Assembly: GCA_947464275.1 (NCBI GenBank)
Contig: CANHVU010000003.1
Location: 1-64,000, forward strand
Direction of reading: 5' to 3'
DNA: 64,000 bases
Source: Bacteroidota bacterium
GTDB lineage: Bacteria > Bacteroidota > Bacteroidia > UKL13-3
Positions within the stretch are counted from its first letter, which is position 1. Each line of letters begins with the position of its first letter. The notes under the pieces are model-generated. The model did no database searches, was not told where the DNA came from, and saw nothing but the letters and a program-made list of their open reading frames with translations. Positions 51,804-61,178 of this stretch are shown piece after piece. The position numbers were made by a program, and so were the translations under genes.

Positions 51804-53222
51804 TTGACGTTAATTAAATCAATATCAGGTATTAGGGGAACAATTGGGGGACAAAGTGGAAATGCACTTACTCCAATTGATGTTGTAAAGTTTACTGCTG
51901 CTTTTGGTAGCATGATAAAGCAAGAGTCTAATGAATGTAAAATTGTAGTTGGAAGAGATGCTCGTATAAGTGGTGATATGGTAAACCGTTTGGTTTGTGC
52001 TACACTTAATGGATTAGGAATTGATGTAATTGATTTAGGATTAAGCACTACACCTACAGTTGAAATGGCTGTAGTGATGGAGCAAGCTAATGGTGGAATT
52101 ATATTAACAGCTAGCCATAATCCAAAACAATGGAATGCTTTAAAGTTATTGAATAGTAAAGGCGAGTTTATTTCTGACGAGTTAGGTAAACAAATGTTAG
52201 CCGTAGCCGAAAGTGGTAATATTGAATTTGCTGAAGTAGATAAACTTGGAAAAATTACTGAAAAGAAAGATTATATAGCCAAACATATTGACGAAATTTT
52301 AAAGTTAGATTTAGTGGATGTTGAAGCCATTAAAGCTAAAAAATTTAAAATTGTTGTAGATGCAGTTAACTCAACAGGAGGAATAGCAGTGCCTATGCTA
52401 TTGCGCGCACTAGGAGTAGATGATATCATCGAAATTTTCTGTACTCCTGATGGTAAATTCCCTCATAATCCAGAACCACTTCCTGAAAATTTAACTGCAA
52501 TTTCGAACGAAGTTACTAGAAATAATGCTGATTTAGGTATTGTTGTTGATCCTGATGTAGATAGATTGGCTTTGGTTAACGAAGATGGTAGCATGTTTGG
52601 CGAAGAATATACATTAGTCGCTGTAGCTGATTACATATTGAAAAATGTTAGTGAAGATAATTTAAAACGCAATGGTTTTGTTAAAAACACTGTTTCTAAT
52701 TTATCATCAACTAGAGCATTACGCGATGTTACTGAGAAACACAATGGTTCATACAAAGCAAGTGCTGTGGGTGAAGTAAATGTGGTTACCATGATGAAAG
52801 AAACCAAAGCTGTAATTGGTGGTGAAGGTAATGGAGGAATTATTTTCCCTGAATTACATTATGGTAGAGATGCCATGGTTGGAATTGCATTATTCTTAAC
52901 ACATTTAGCTAAAAGCGATAAATTATGCTCAATATTACGTTCATCTTACCCTGACTATACTATCGCGAAAAAGAAAATTGATTTAGATGCAAGCATCAAT
53001 ATTGACGAGCTTTTAAGCGGTATTCAAGAAAAATACAAAAAACAACAAATCAATACTGTTGATGGTGTAAAAATAGAATTTGATAATGAATGGGTTCATT
53101 TACGTAGAAGTAACACAGAACCAATTATTCGTATTTATGCTGAAAGTAAAAGTGAAGCAACAGCCAACCACTTAGCCGAAAAAATAATTATGGATATGAA
53201 ACAAATTATTAATGGACAATAA
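51804..53222 (+). CDS. glmM: Phosphoglucosamine mutase / phosphomannomutase family enzyme
   Basis: A 472-residue alpha-D-phosphohexomutase. Motifs in order are SGIRGTIGG at the N-terminus, the catalytic phosphoserine loop TASHNPKQWN near residue 100, the metal loop DPDVDR near 250, the sugar loop GGEGNGG near 337 and the phosphate loop RRSNTEPIIRIYAE near 435. These interconvert sugar 1- and 6-phosphates; in this phylum this gene is usually called GlmM, which feeds UDP-GlcNAc and cell-wall synthesis, but ManB activity cannot be excluded. The only start that keeps the N-terminal strand is the TTG at 51804. YchF follows 48 bases later. Confidence 0.9.
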   Translation: MTLIKSISGIRGTIGGQSGNALTPIDVVKFTAAFGSMIKQESNECKIVVGRDARISGDMVNRLVCATLNGLGIDVIDLGLSTTPTVEMAVVMEQANGGIILTASHNPKQWNALKLLNSKGEFISDELGKQMLAVAESGNIEFAEVDKLGKITEKKDYIAKHIDEILKLDLVDVEAIKAKKFKIVVDAVNSTGGIAVPMLLRALGVDDIIEIFCTPDGKFPHNPEPLPENLTAISNEVTRNNADLGIVVDPDVDRLALVNEDGSMFGEEYTLVAVADYILKNVSEDNLKRNGFVKNTVSNLSSTRALRDVTEKHNGSYKASAVGEVNVVTMMKETKAVIGGEGNGGIIFPELHYGRDAMVGIALFLTHLAKSDKLCSILRSSYPDYTIAKKKIDLDASINIDELLSGIQEKYKKQQINTVDGVKIEFDNEWVHLRRSNTEPIIRIYAESKSEATANHLAEKIIMDMKQIINGQ

Positions 53223-53270
53223 TAATTTGCAAAAACTAAAAACAAAGTACTAAAAACTAAGAACTAACGA

Positions 53271-54362
53271 ATGCAGTGTGGAATAGTAGGCTTACCAAAT
53301 GTAGGCAAATCAACTTTATTTAATTGCTTAAGCAATGCAAAAGCGCAAGCAGCTAACTTTCCTTTTTGTACCATTGAACCTAATGTGGGTGTTATTACCG
53401 TTCCTGATGAGCGTTTAAATGTGTTAGAAAGTTTGGTAAAACCTAATCGAATTGTACCAACCAATATCGAAATAGTTGATATTGCAGGTTTAGTAAAAGG
53501 TGCTAGTAAAGGCGAAGGATTAGGAAATCAATTTTTAGCCAATATTCGTCAAACTGATGCTATTATCCATGTTTTGCGTTGTTTCGAAGATGAAAATATC
53601 ATTCACGTTGATGGTTCCGTTAATCCATTACGTGATAAAGAAATTATAGATACTGAGTTACAATTAAAAGATTTAGATTCAGTTGAAAAGAAATTACAAA
53701 AAGTAAGCAGAGCTGCTAAAACTGGCGATAAGGAAATGATTAAAGTGGAAAATACTTTGTTAAAATACAAAGCCCACTTAGATGATGGAAAATCGGTAAG
53801 AACTTTGGAAGTAACTGACAATGAAAAAGAACATGTAGAGGACTTATGTTTACTTACAGCTAAACCAGTTATGTATGTTTGTAACGTTGATGAAGCTTCA
53901 GTAGTAAACGGAAATAAATTTGTAGAATTAGTGCGCGAAGCTGTTAAAAATGAAAATGCAGAAGTTTTGATCATTAGTGCTGCAATTGAAAGTGAAATTT
54001 CTGGTTTAGACAGTTACGAAGACAGAATTGCATTTTTAAATGATTTAGGTTTAACCGAAAGTGGTGTGGCTAAATTAATTAGAGCATCATATAAATTATT
54101 GAATTTAATTACTTACTTTACAGCTGGTGTTCAAGAGGTTAGAGCTTGGACTATTGACCGTGGCTTTAAAGCTCCGCAAGCAGCAGGGGTAATACATACC
54201 GATTTTGAAAGGGGTTTTATAAAAGCAGATGTTATTGCTTACGAAGACTTTAAAAAATATGGTTCTGAGTCGGCTTGTAGAGAGGCTGGAGCTTTACGCA
54301 TGGAAGGAAAAGAGTATATTGTAAATGATGGTGATGTAATGCACTTTAAATTTAACGTTTAG
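53271..54362 (+). CDS. ychF: Redox-regulated ATPase YchF (Obg family)
   Basis: A 363-residue P-loop protein of the Obg/YchF group. G1 is GLPNVGKSTLFN (residues 6-17), G3 is DIAGLVKGASKGEGLGNQFL near 66, and the usual NKxD is replaced by NVDE in YVCNVDE near 205, the known feature that makes YchF prefer ATP to GTP. The C-terminal TGS domain includes YFTAGVQEVRAWTIDRG..APQAAGVIHTDFERGFIKA and ends with the typical GDVMHFKFNV. It binds ribosomes and is linked to stress responses. It stands alone after the phosphohexomutase gene. Confidence 0.96.
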   Translation: MQCGIVGLPNVGKSTLFNCLSNAKAQAANFPFCTIEPNVGVITVPDERLNVLESLVKPNRIVPTNIEIVDIAGLVKGASKGEGLGNQFLANIRQTDAIIHVLRCFEDENIIHVDGSVNPLRDKEIIDTELQLKDLDSVEKKLQKVSRAAKTGDKEMIKVENTLLKYKAHLDDGKSVRTLEVTDNEKEHVEDLCLLTAKPVMYVCNVDEASVVNGNKFVELVREAVKNENAEVLIISAAIESEISGLDSYEDRIAFLNDLGLTESGVAKLIRASYKLLNLITYFTAGVQEVRAWTIDRGFKAPQAAGVIHTDFERGFIKADVIAYEDFKKYGSESACREAGALRMEGKEYIVNDGDVMHFKFNV

Positions 54363-54723
54363 TGTTTTATCTTTAATTTTATAAAGTTAAGTTTATAAAA
54401 ATTACGTTTCAGTTTAAATGTAACTATTTTAAATCTAACTACGTTAGCTTTGTGTTGGTTAATTTAATATAATTGATTTATTTTTGGGTTTACATAGATA
54501 TTAAATTGTCATATTTGTGTAAGCTAAAAATGATGTGCAACCATTGTGAATACTATATTTTACTTATGTATAACAATTAGTAATCAACTATATTAATAAA
54601 CAAAACATGGAGCCAAAAACTATAAAATTTTCGAAATGGTATTAAATTTTTGTAAACACTATGTGTTTATTCAACTAAAATAATTTTATTCGCAATTAAT
54701 TAACTAAAAAATAAATAAACAAA
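54363..54723. other. Intergenic region before the TonB-coupling operon
   Basis: 361 bases of AT-rich sequence without a gene. I see neither a hairpin terminator for ychF nor a clear promoter; CATATTTG near 54511 is one base off the TAnnTTTG box but has no matching -33 box. Confidence 0.5.
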
Positions 54724-55551
54724 ATGAATCAAACAGTATCAAAAAAAGAAGAAGGTAAAGCGGGGAGTATTTTTGCTTCGCTTGCAATTCCAATGTTAGT
54801 AGTAGTAGGTTTTTTACTATGGAAATTTGTATTAGGAAGTCCAAGTAACTTTGCCGATGGCGAAACAAAGCATACACCTATTAAAGAAGGAATCGGTGCA
54901 ACATTAGGATTAATTTATTTAGGTGGATTTATCGTTCCTATCTTATTATCATTGGTATTAATGAGTATCACTTTCTCAATTGAGCGTTTTTTAACTATTG
55001 CTAAAGCATCTGGTAAAACTTCGTCAGAATCATTTGTTCGTAAGGTAAAAACTCAATTATCTGCTGGAAATGTTGACGCTGCAATTAAAGAGTGCGATGT
55101 ACAACAAGGTTCAGTAGCGAATGTAGTAAAAGCTGCATTACACAAATATAAAGAAATGGAAGGCGAAAGTACTATGGATAAAGACCAAAAAGTATTAGCA
55201 ATCCAAAAAGAAATTGAAGAAGCAACTTCATTAGAATTACCAATGTTAGAAAAAAACCTAGTAATTATTGCAACCATGGCTTCAGTATCTACGTTAGTAG
55301 CTTTATTAGGAACAGTATTAGGTATGATCAAGGCGTTCTCGGCTTTAGGTAATGCTGGTGCTCCTGATTCATCTGCATTGGCAGTTGGTATTTCTGAGGC
55401 GCTTATTAATACAGCTTTAGGTATTGGTAACTCTGCTATCGCTATTATTATGTATAATGTGTTTACAACTAAAATTGATAAAATTACTTATACAATTGAC
55501 GAAGCTGGATTTACTATTGTTCAAAACTTTGCAGCAGCACACAAACGCTAG
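54724..55551 (+). CDS. exbB: ExbB/TolQ/MotA-family proton channel subunit
   Basis: A 275-residue inner-membrane protein with an extended N-terminus. Membrane segments lie at about 16-38, 58-82, 173-197 and 216-243. The last pair contains the family signature: LVIIATMASVSTLVALLGTVLGMIKAFSAL and ISEALINTALGIGNSAIAIIMYNVF. It forms the proton channel that, with ExbD and TonB, powers outer-membrane receptors such as the one at 34770. It heads an operon of four genes with gaps of 63, 22 and 3 bases. Confidence 0.93.
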   Translation: MNQTVSKKEEGKAGSIFASLAIPMLVVVGFLLWKFVLGSPSNFADGETKHTPIKEGIGATLGLIYLGGFIVPILLSLVLMSITFSIERFLTIAKASGKTSSESFVRKVKTQLSAGNVDAAIKECDVQQGSVANVVKAALHKYKEMEGESTMDKDQKVLAIQKEIEEATSLELPMLEKNLVIIATMASVSTLVALLGTVLGMIKAFSALGNAGAPDSSALAVGISEALINTALGIGNSAIAIIMYNVFTTKIDKITYTIDEAGFTIVQNFAAAHKR

Positions 55552-55614
55552 TTTTATTGGCAATTAATAATTGCATATTTAAATTTTATAATTTTAAAAA
55601 AATAAAACAGACAA

Positions 55615-56211
55615 ATGGCTAAAGTAAAAGTACCTCGTAAGAGCACATCGGTTGATATGACCGCAATGACTGACGTTGCGTTCCTATTGTTAACATTTTT
55701 TATGTTAGCTACTCAGTTCAAACCCGATGAACCAGTTCAGGTGTTAACGCCATCATCTGTTGCCGAAATTCCACTTCCTGATGTTGATGTAATGCTTATT
55801 ACAATCAGCAATGACAATAGAGTTTTCTTTGATTTACAAGGAGAACATTATAAAAAAACTTTACTTGAAAAAATGGGTAAAAAGTTTAACATTACATTTA
55901 CTGATGAGGAAACAACTAAGTTTTCGAACATGAGTAGCTTTGGAATGCCAATTGCGCAATTAAAGCAGTATATAAACTTAAGTCCAGAAAAACGTAAAGA
56001 AATGCCATCAGCAGGAATTCCTTACGATTCATTAAACAATGAATTAGGAGAATGGGTAATGCAAAGTAGATATACCAATAATGGTGTTCGCGTTGCTATT
56101 AAAGGCGATAGAGATGTAAGTTACCCCGCAATTAAACAAGTAATTAAAACCCTTCAAGAAAAAGATGTTAATAGATTTAATTTTATTACATCAATGGAAG
56201 GTGGTCAATAA
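55615..56211 (+). CDS. exbD: ExbD/TolR-family protein, first copy
   Basis: A 198-residue ExbD/TolR protein with one membrane helix at about 18-38. The key Asp of the proton path lies in VDMTAMTDVAFLLLTFFML (Asp22 or so). The periplasmic part is about 150 residues and includes a central His/Glu-rich region and a C-terminal RVAIKGDRDVSYPAIKQVIKTLQE typical of the family. It should couple the proton gradient through ExbB to TonB. It is followed 22 bases later by a second, different ExbD. Confidence 0.92.
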   Translation: MAKVKVPRKSTSVDMTAMTDVAFLLLTFFMLATQFKPDEPVQVLTPSSVAEIPLPDVDVMLITISNDNRVFFDLQGEHYKKTLLEKMGKKFNITFTDEETTKFSNMSSFGMPIAQLKQYINLSPEKRKEMPSAGIPYDSLNNELGEWVMQSRYTNNGVRVAIKGDRDVSYPAIKQVIKTLQEKDVNRFNFITSMEGGQ

Positions 56212-56233
56212 TTTTAAAGAAAGGAATTAAATA

Positions 56234-56890
56234 ATGGCAGAAATAGAAGGTGGCGGGGGTGGCCATAAAAAAGGTGGAAAACCAAAAGGTAAGAAACTTT
56301 CAACTAGGGTAGATTTTACTCCCATGGTTGATTTGGGTTTCTTATTGATTACCTTTTTTATGTTAACCACATCGCTTAACAAACCAAAAACAATGGAATT
56401 GAACATGCCTGTGAAAGACGATGGTAGTGAAAAAACTGCCGTAAAAGTTTCGCAGACTGTAACAGTTCTATTAACAGGTAACAACCAAGTAATGTACTAT
56501 TTTAGCGATCCTGTAACATTAGACCCAATGACTCCACAAATTACTGATTACAGTGCTGGTGGAATTAGACCAATGTTATTGCGCGAAAATAGAAAGCGTG
56601 TTCCAAGCATTGATTCAGTTCAAGTTTATAAAGATTTATTCAAAATAAACAAAATGTCTGAATCAGATATGAAAGCAAATATCAATAGACTTAAATCTGA
56701 TAAAGAAGGTTTAATTGTAATTATTAAGGCGGATGATAATGCAAAATTCAATAATATAGTGGATATATTAGATGAAATGCTAATTTGTAATATTGGACGT
56801 TATGCTATAGTAGATATTTCGGAACCTGAAAAGGAATTAATAAAAAGCTCAGCTCCTTTATTGGCAGCAGCTTTAAATAAAACAAATTAA
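56234..56890 (+). CDS. ExbD/TolR-family protein, second copy
   Basis: A 218-residue ExbD/TolR paralog. A Gly/Lys-rich cytoplasmic start (GGGGGHKKGGKPKGKK) precedes the helix RVDFTPMVDLGFLLITFFMLTTSL, with the essential Asp in MVDLGF. The periplasmic domain is longer than that of the first copy, with GLIVIIKADDNAKFNNIVDILDEM. It lies 22 bases after the first ExbD and 3 bases before tonB, so they are cotranscribed. Two unlike ExbD proteins per ExbB suggest a mixed ExbD dimer (inference). Confidence 0.92.
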   Translation: MAEIEGGGGGHKKGGKPKGKKLSTRVDFTPMVDLGFLLITFFMLTTSLNKPKTMELNMPVKDDGSEKTAVKVSQTVTVLLTGNNQVMYYFSDPVTLDPMTPQITDYSAGGIRPMLLRENRKRVPSIDSVQVYKDLFKINKMSESDMKANINRLKSDKEGLIVIIKADDNAKFNNIVDILDEMLICNIGRYAIVDISEPEKELIKSSAPLLAAALNKTN

Positions 56891-56893
56891 CAC

Positions 56894-57691
56894 ATGGCAA
56901 ATACAAGTATTTTTGATAATAATTGGGTTAATATGGTCTTTGAAGGCCGTAACCAACAATATGGTGCCTTTGTGTTGCGTAAAAAAAGTAGCAACTACAC
57001 TATAAAAGGTATTGTATTTTCTATTATTGGATTTTCATTGGCAATTGCAGCACCGGTTATTATTAACTATGTGAAATCGCAAATACCAAAAGAAAATATC
57101 ATAGTAGAGGCAGAGGTAACAAAGCTGGATGCACCGCCACCAATGGATGAAGATGCACCACCACCACCACCTCCGCCACCACCACCACCTCCGGTTAAGA
57201 GTACCATTAAATTTACTCCACCTGAGATTAAGAAGGATGAGGATGTAACAGAACCGCCTCCAACTCAAGTAGAGTTAGAGAAAGTAGATGCTGGAGCACA
57301 AACAGTGGAAGGTGATCCAAATGCTAAAGAAGTTTTAATTGAAGAAACTGGAACTGGAAATGGTGAAGGCGAAATTTTATTAGAAGCTGAAATTAATCCT
57401 GAATTTCCAGGAGGTGAAGAAAAAATGTTGGAGTACTTAAGGGATCACGTAGAGTACCCACCTATTGCTAAGGAAAACAACCAAGAAGCTAGAGTAATTG
57501 TTCGTTTTGCGGTAATGCCTGATGGTAGTATCGATAAAATTGAATTGTTAAGTAAACCTTTTGGCTGGGGCTTAGATGAAGCAGCAAAAAAAGCTGTAAA
57601 AGGAATGCCTAAATGGAGTCCAGGACGTCAGGCGGGTAGGGCAGTTGCCGTTTATTTTACCCTTCCTGTTTTATTTAGCTTAGATCAATAA
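56894..57691 (+). CDS. tonB: Energy transducer TonB
   Basis: A 265-residue TonB. A short cytoplasmic stretch (WVNMVFEGRNQQYGAFVLRK) leads to a membrane helix at about 38-60. A periplasmic linker with 12 prolines in a row (89-100) and a further PPP follows, then an acidic Glu/Thr/Val-rich part. The C-terminal domain (about 170-265) has FPGGEEKMLEYLRDHVEYPPIAKEN and VIVRFAVMPDGSIDKIELLSKPFGWGLDEAAKKAVKGMPKWSPGRQAGRAV, the standard Bacteroidota TonB fold. It carries energy to TonB-dependent receptors. It closes the ExbB-ExbD-ExbD-TonB operon; a terminator follows at 57713. Confidence 0.95.
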   Translation: MANTSIFDNNWVNMVFEGRNQQYGAFVLRKKSSNYTIKGIVFSIIGFSLAIAAPVIINYVKSQIPKENIIVEAEVTKLDAPPPMDEDAPPPPPPPPPPPPVKSTIKFTPPEIKKDEDVTEPPPTQVELEKVDAGAQTVEGDPNAKEVLIEETGTGNGEGEILLEAEINPEFPGGEEKMLEYLRDHVEYPPIAKENNQEARVIVRFAVMPDGSIDKIELLSKPFGWGLDEAAKKAVKGMPKWSPGRQAGRAVAVYFTLPVLFSLDQ

Positions 57692-57712
57692 GTAATAATA
57701 ATAAAATAATAC

Positions 57713-57752
57713 AAAATAAGCTTGCTAAACATTAGTTTAGCAGGCTTATTTT
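57713..57752. terminator. Intrinsic terminator
   Basis: AAAATAAGCTTGCTAAAC pairs with GTTTAGCAGGCTTATTTT (one mismatch) around ATTA. It ends the TonB operon, 22 bases after the stop codon. Confidence 0.85.
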
Positions 57753-57774
57753 ATTTAAAATACAACCTGAAATT

Positions 57775-57993
57775 ATGAGTTTAGACGAGATTAGAGAAGA
57801 AAGAGAAATCAAAGTTGGGAATATTGTAAAATACTTCGGTGCCATTATGGGCTTATTTTACTTGGTACTTGGAGTCAGTATTTTATTAAATAAAGTTCCA
57901 TTACAAGTTACTGATTGGGTTAAGTATGTGCTCGGTATTGCTATGACGTTGTATGGTGTTTTCAGACTATTTAGTCTTTTTAAAAGTTGGTAA
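57775..57993 (+). CDS. Small two-helix membrane protein
   Basis: A 72-residue protein. A charged N-terminus (LDEIREEREIKVGNIV) is followed by two membrane helices at about 20-38 and 45-65 (KYFGAIMGLFYLVLGVSILL and YVLGIAMTLYGVFRLFSLF). It lies 22 bases past the TonB-operon terminator and 45 bases before the histidine kinase gene, on the same strand. I do not recognise a family; similar small proteins follow tonB in related genomes as far as I recall. Function is unknown. Confidence 0.7.
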   Translation: MSLDEIREEREIKVGNIVKYFGAIMGLFYLVLGVSILLNKVPLQVTDWVKYVLGIAMTLYGVFRLFSLFKSW

Positions 57994-58038
57994 ATTAATT
58001 TACTTACTAATATTAGCTAACAAATAAATATAAATAAA

Positions 58039-59085
58039 ATGATTCGAAATCCTAAGCCAATTCATATCGCACTATTGGTTTCAAGTACTATTGCCACAGT
58101 AATTGCTTTGGTAATGTATTTTATTCTTGATTCTAACCTCATTAATGTAATAATGTTATTTACACTAACATCAGGACTCTCTTTTTTCTTATTTTTTTAT
58201 ACTTTAGAGTTTTTTATTTATAGAAAAATCAAATTGATTTATAAAACGATTCATAGCCTAAAAACCCAAAAATACGATGCTGTCTTAGAGAATTTTGATT
58301 GGGATAAAGATCCAATTTTTGAAATGAGTAAAGAAGTAATTAATTGGGCTAGGGATAAGAAAATAGAAATTGATCAATTAAAAAAAGTAGCAGATTTTAG
58401 AAAGGAATTTTTAGGCAATGTAAGCCATGAGTTAAAAACTCCCATATTCAGCATTCAAGGTTATTTACACACCTTACTTGATGGCGCAATGGAAGATCCC
58501 GAAGTAAATACGAAGTTTTTAAAGAAAGCAGCTAAAAGCACAGATAGATTAAGTGATTTAGTTGCCGATTTATTGGAAATTTCTAAACTAGAAAGTGGAG
58601 AGTTGGAAATGAATATGGAGCGCTTTGATATTAATGCTTTAACAAAAGATGTATATGAACAATTTGAGGTAAAGGCTAAGGAAAAGCATATTGAGTTAAC
58701 TATAAAAGAGGGCTGTAATAAACCATTTTATGTATTGGCCGACAAGTATAGAATAAGAACAGTCTTAGTTAATTTGGTTAGTAATTCCTTAAAGTATGGA
58801 AAAGCTAATGGCTTTACATCGGCAGCTTATTATGTTATGGGCGATAACATTTTGATTGAGGTTGCAGATACTGGAGAAGGAATTAGTCAGGAATTTTTAC
58901 CACGTATTTTTGAAAGATTTTACCGAGTTGATAAAAGCAGGACTAGAAATGATGAGGTAGGGGGAACAGGTTTAGGTTTGGCTATTGTTAAACACATTAT
59001 CGAGGCACATCATCAGGCTGTAAATGTAAGAAGCACTGCTGGCCAAGGAACAACATTTGGCTTTACTTTAAAAGCTGCATTATAA
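58039..59085 (+). CDS. PhoR-like sensor histidine kinase
   Basis: A 348-residue kinase. Two membrane helices (about 11-30 and 34-58) have only a few residues between them, so there is no periplasmic sensor domain. The H-box is NVSHELKTPIFSIQGYLHTLLDGA (His about 130), then N-box NLVSNSLKYGKANG, G1 DTGEGI, F-box FERFYRVDKSR, and G2 GGTGLGLAIVKHI. It should phosphorylate an OmpR/PhoB-type regulator. None is adjacent; the orphan regulator at 38127 is the only candidate in the window. Confidence 0.94.
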   Translation: MIRNPKPIHIALLVSSTIATVIALVMYFILDSNLINVIMLFTLTSGLSFFLFFYTLEFFIYRKIKLIYKTIHSLKTQKYDAVLENFDWDKDPIFEMSKEVINWARDKKIEIDQLKKVADFRKEFLGNVSHELKTPIFSIQGYLHTLLDGAMEDPEVNTKFLKKAAKSTDRLSDLVADLLEISKLESGELEMNMERFDINALTKDVYEQFEVKAKEKHIELTIKEGCNKPFYVLADKYRIRTVLVNLVSNSLKYGKANGFTSAAYYVMGDNILIEVADTGEGISQEFLPRIFERFYRVDKSRTRNDEVGGTGLGLAIVKHIIEAHHQAVNVRSTAGQGTTFGFTLKAAL

Positions 59086-59156
59086 AAATACTAACACTTT
59101 ATACATACTGCTAATTTTGTAGCTATTTAAAGTAAAAATAAATTATAATTGCAAGT

Positions 59157-59477
59157 ATGAGTAATGAACCTATAAACGAATCGAATCAATTAAATATTGA
59201 ATTAAGCGAAGAAATGGCAGAAGGTATTTATGCTAATTTAGCTATAATCACACATAGTACTAGTGAATTTGTATTAGATTTTATAAGAATTATGCCTGGA
59301 GTACCTAAGGCTAAAGTAAAATCACGTCTTGTGTTAACTCCAGAACACGCTAAACGTTTATTATTGGCATTGAGCGATAATATTAGAAAATATGAAGACC
59401 AAGTTGGTGAAATAAATTTGCCTGATATGATGCCTCCTTTTCCTATGAATTTTGGTGGACCAACTGGACAAGCATAA
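59157..59477 (+). CDS. DUF3467 family protein
   Basis: A 106-residue protein that matches DUF3467 throughout: LNIELSEEMAEGIYANLAIITHSTSEFVLDFIRIMPGVPKAKVKSRLVLTPEHAKRLLLALSDNI. The C-terminal tail is Pro/Met-rich (LPDMMPPFPMNFGG). Family members are small cytosolic proteins common in Bacteroidota with no firm function. TAATTTTG at 59112-59119 fits the -7 box, suggesting its own promoter 38 bases before the ATG. Confidence 0.92.
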   Translation: MSNEPINESNQLNIELSEEMAEGIYANLAIITHSTSEFVLDFIRIMPGVPKAKVKSRLVLTPEHAKRLLLALSDNIRKYEDQVGEINLPDMMPPFPMNFGGPTGQA

Positions 59478-59614
59478 CTAATTTTTTGATTTAATGATTA
59501 ATTTATTGTTAAAACAATAAATTTAATGCAATAATCAATATCAAATTTCACTTCATTTTTAACCAATAGTTACCAGTATTGAATTGCTAATAGCAAAACG
59601 CCAAAAGCATTTTT

Positions 59615-61165
59615 ATGAAAGAACAGTTTATTGAACAAATAAAAGCTGGATATACATTCAAAGGTGAATGCATTCAGTTAGGTGCAGCCATGCTTAACGG
59701 TGAAGTAATACCTGATTGTGCCATCAATTTACCATTAAAAACATTAAATAGACATGGCTTAATAGCTGGTGCTACTGGTACAGGCAAAACCAAAACCTTG
59801 CAAACAATAGCCGAAGGTTTAAGCGATGCAAGTGTTCCTGTTTTATTAATGGATATAAAAGGCGATTTAAGTGGAATTGCTGCTAAAGGTGTTACTAATG
59901 ATAAAATTACTGAAAGGTACCAAAAAATTGGATTAGCATATAATCCGCAATCATATCCTGTTGAACTGCTTTCGCTCAGCAAACAAAAAGGTGTTAAATT
60001 AAAGGCCACTGTTAGTGAATTTGGGCCAATATTATTATCAAAAATTTTAGACTTAAACGAAACTCAAGCGGGTTTTGTTGCCATGATTTTTAAATTTTGC
60101 GATGATGCTCAATTACCTTTATTAGATTTAAAAGATTTTATAAAAGTATTGCAGTACATAAGTAATGAAGGCAAGGTTGAAATGGAGAAGGATTATGGTA
60201 AAATTTCAACTACTTCAACAGGTACTATTTTACGTAAAATAATAGAACTGCAACAACAGGGAGCCGATAGTTTTTTTGGTGAAAAAAGTTTTGAAGTAGA
60301 TGATTTGATGCGCATTAGCGATGATGGTAGAGGCATAATTTCGATTTTACGTGTAACCGATATTCAAGATAAACCCAAATTATTCTCTACATTCATGTTG
60401 AGTTTGTTGGCTGAACTTTATGCTACATTGCCCGAAGAAGGCGATATGGATAAACCTAAATTAGTTCTGTTTATTGATGAAGCACATTTAATTTTTCAAG
60501 AGGCAAGCGAAGCGCTTTTGCAGCAAATTGAATCCATTATTAAATTGATACGATCAAAAGGTGTGGGCATTTTCTTTTGTACTCAAAATCCGGCCGATGT
60601 TCCAGCTTCAGTGCTTGGTCAGTTAGGCCTGAAAGTACAACATGCCTTGCGCGCTTTTACTGCCAACGATAGAAAAACAATTAAACAAACAGCAGAAAAT
60701 TATCCTTTATCAGATTTTTATAAAACTGATGAATTAATTACTCAATTAGGAATGGGTGAGGCTTTTATTACTTGCTTAAACGAAAAAGGAATTCCAACTC
60801 CTTTGGCTGCTACCATGCTTTGTGCACCTAAGTCAAGAATGGATATATTAACCGATGATGAAATTGATGCTTTGGTTTCTAAATCGAGAATTGCTGCCAA
60901 ATACAATCAAAATATAGATAGTGAAAGCGCTTATGAAATATTAAATGCTAAGTTGGAGCAAGCAGCAGCTAAAATGGAAGAACAAGCCGAGGAACAAAAA
61001 GAAGTAAAGGTTAATAGGAACGAAAAATCAACTTTAGAACAAATTTTAAGTAGCCCTGTAACCAAACAAGTAGGTCGAACAGCAGCGCAAATTATTACAC
61101 GAAGCTTGTTAGGGGCTCTAGGTTTAGGTGGAAAATCTACTAAAAAGTCAAGTTCTTGGTTTTAA
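59615..61165 (+). CDS. HerA-like DUF853 ATPase
   Basis: A 516-residue P-loop protein. An N-terminal beta region (1-40) is followed by Walker A GATGTGKTKT (about 52-61) in LIAGATGTGKTKTLQTIAEGL, LMDIKGDLSGIAAKG near 80, and Walker B KLVLFIDEAHLIF near 288. FCTQNPADVPASVLGQLGLKVQHALRAFTANDRK is the DUF853 signature (sensor and Arg finger). The C-terminal 80 residues contain a Glu/Gln coiled coil. The family is related to the hexameric translocase HerA; DNA or protein translocation is inferred. No NurA nuclease partner is adjacent. Confidence 0.92.
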   Translation: MKEQFIEQIKAGYTFKGECIQLGAAMLNGEVIPDCAINLPLKTLNRHGLIAGATGTGKTKTLQTIAEGLSDASVPVLLMDIKGDLSGIAAKGVTNDKITERYQKIGLAYNPQSYPVELLSLSKQKGVKLKATVSEFGPILLSKILDLNETQAGFVAMIFKFCDDAQLPLLDLKDFIKVLQYISNEGKVEMEKDYGKISTTSTGTILRKIIELQQQGADSFFGEKSFEVDDLMRISDDGRGIISILRVTDIQDKPKLFSTFMLSLLAELYATLPEEGDMDKPKLVLFIDEAHLIFQEASEALLQQIESIIKLIRSKGVGIFFCTQNPADVPASVLGQLGLKVQHALRAFTANDRKTIKQTAENYPLSDFYKTDELITQLGMGEAFITCLNEKGIPTPLAATMLCAPKSRMDILTDDEIDALVSKSRIAAKYNQNIDSESAYEILNAKLEQAAAKMEEQAEEQKEVKVNRNEKSTLEQILSSPVTKQVGRTAAQIITRSLLGALGLGGKSTKKSSSWF

Positions 61166-61178
61166 AATATTAAAAAAT

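Noticed and set aside
57035-57268. Trp-rich minus-strand frame opposite tonB
   Set aside because: It is the antisense of the polyproline codons (CCACCA) and is an artefact of that tract.
61128-61178. Longer start for rfbC inside the HerA-like gene
   Set aside because: The added 17 residues are the upstream gene read in another frame, and the family starts at the ATG at 61179.
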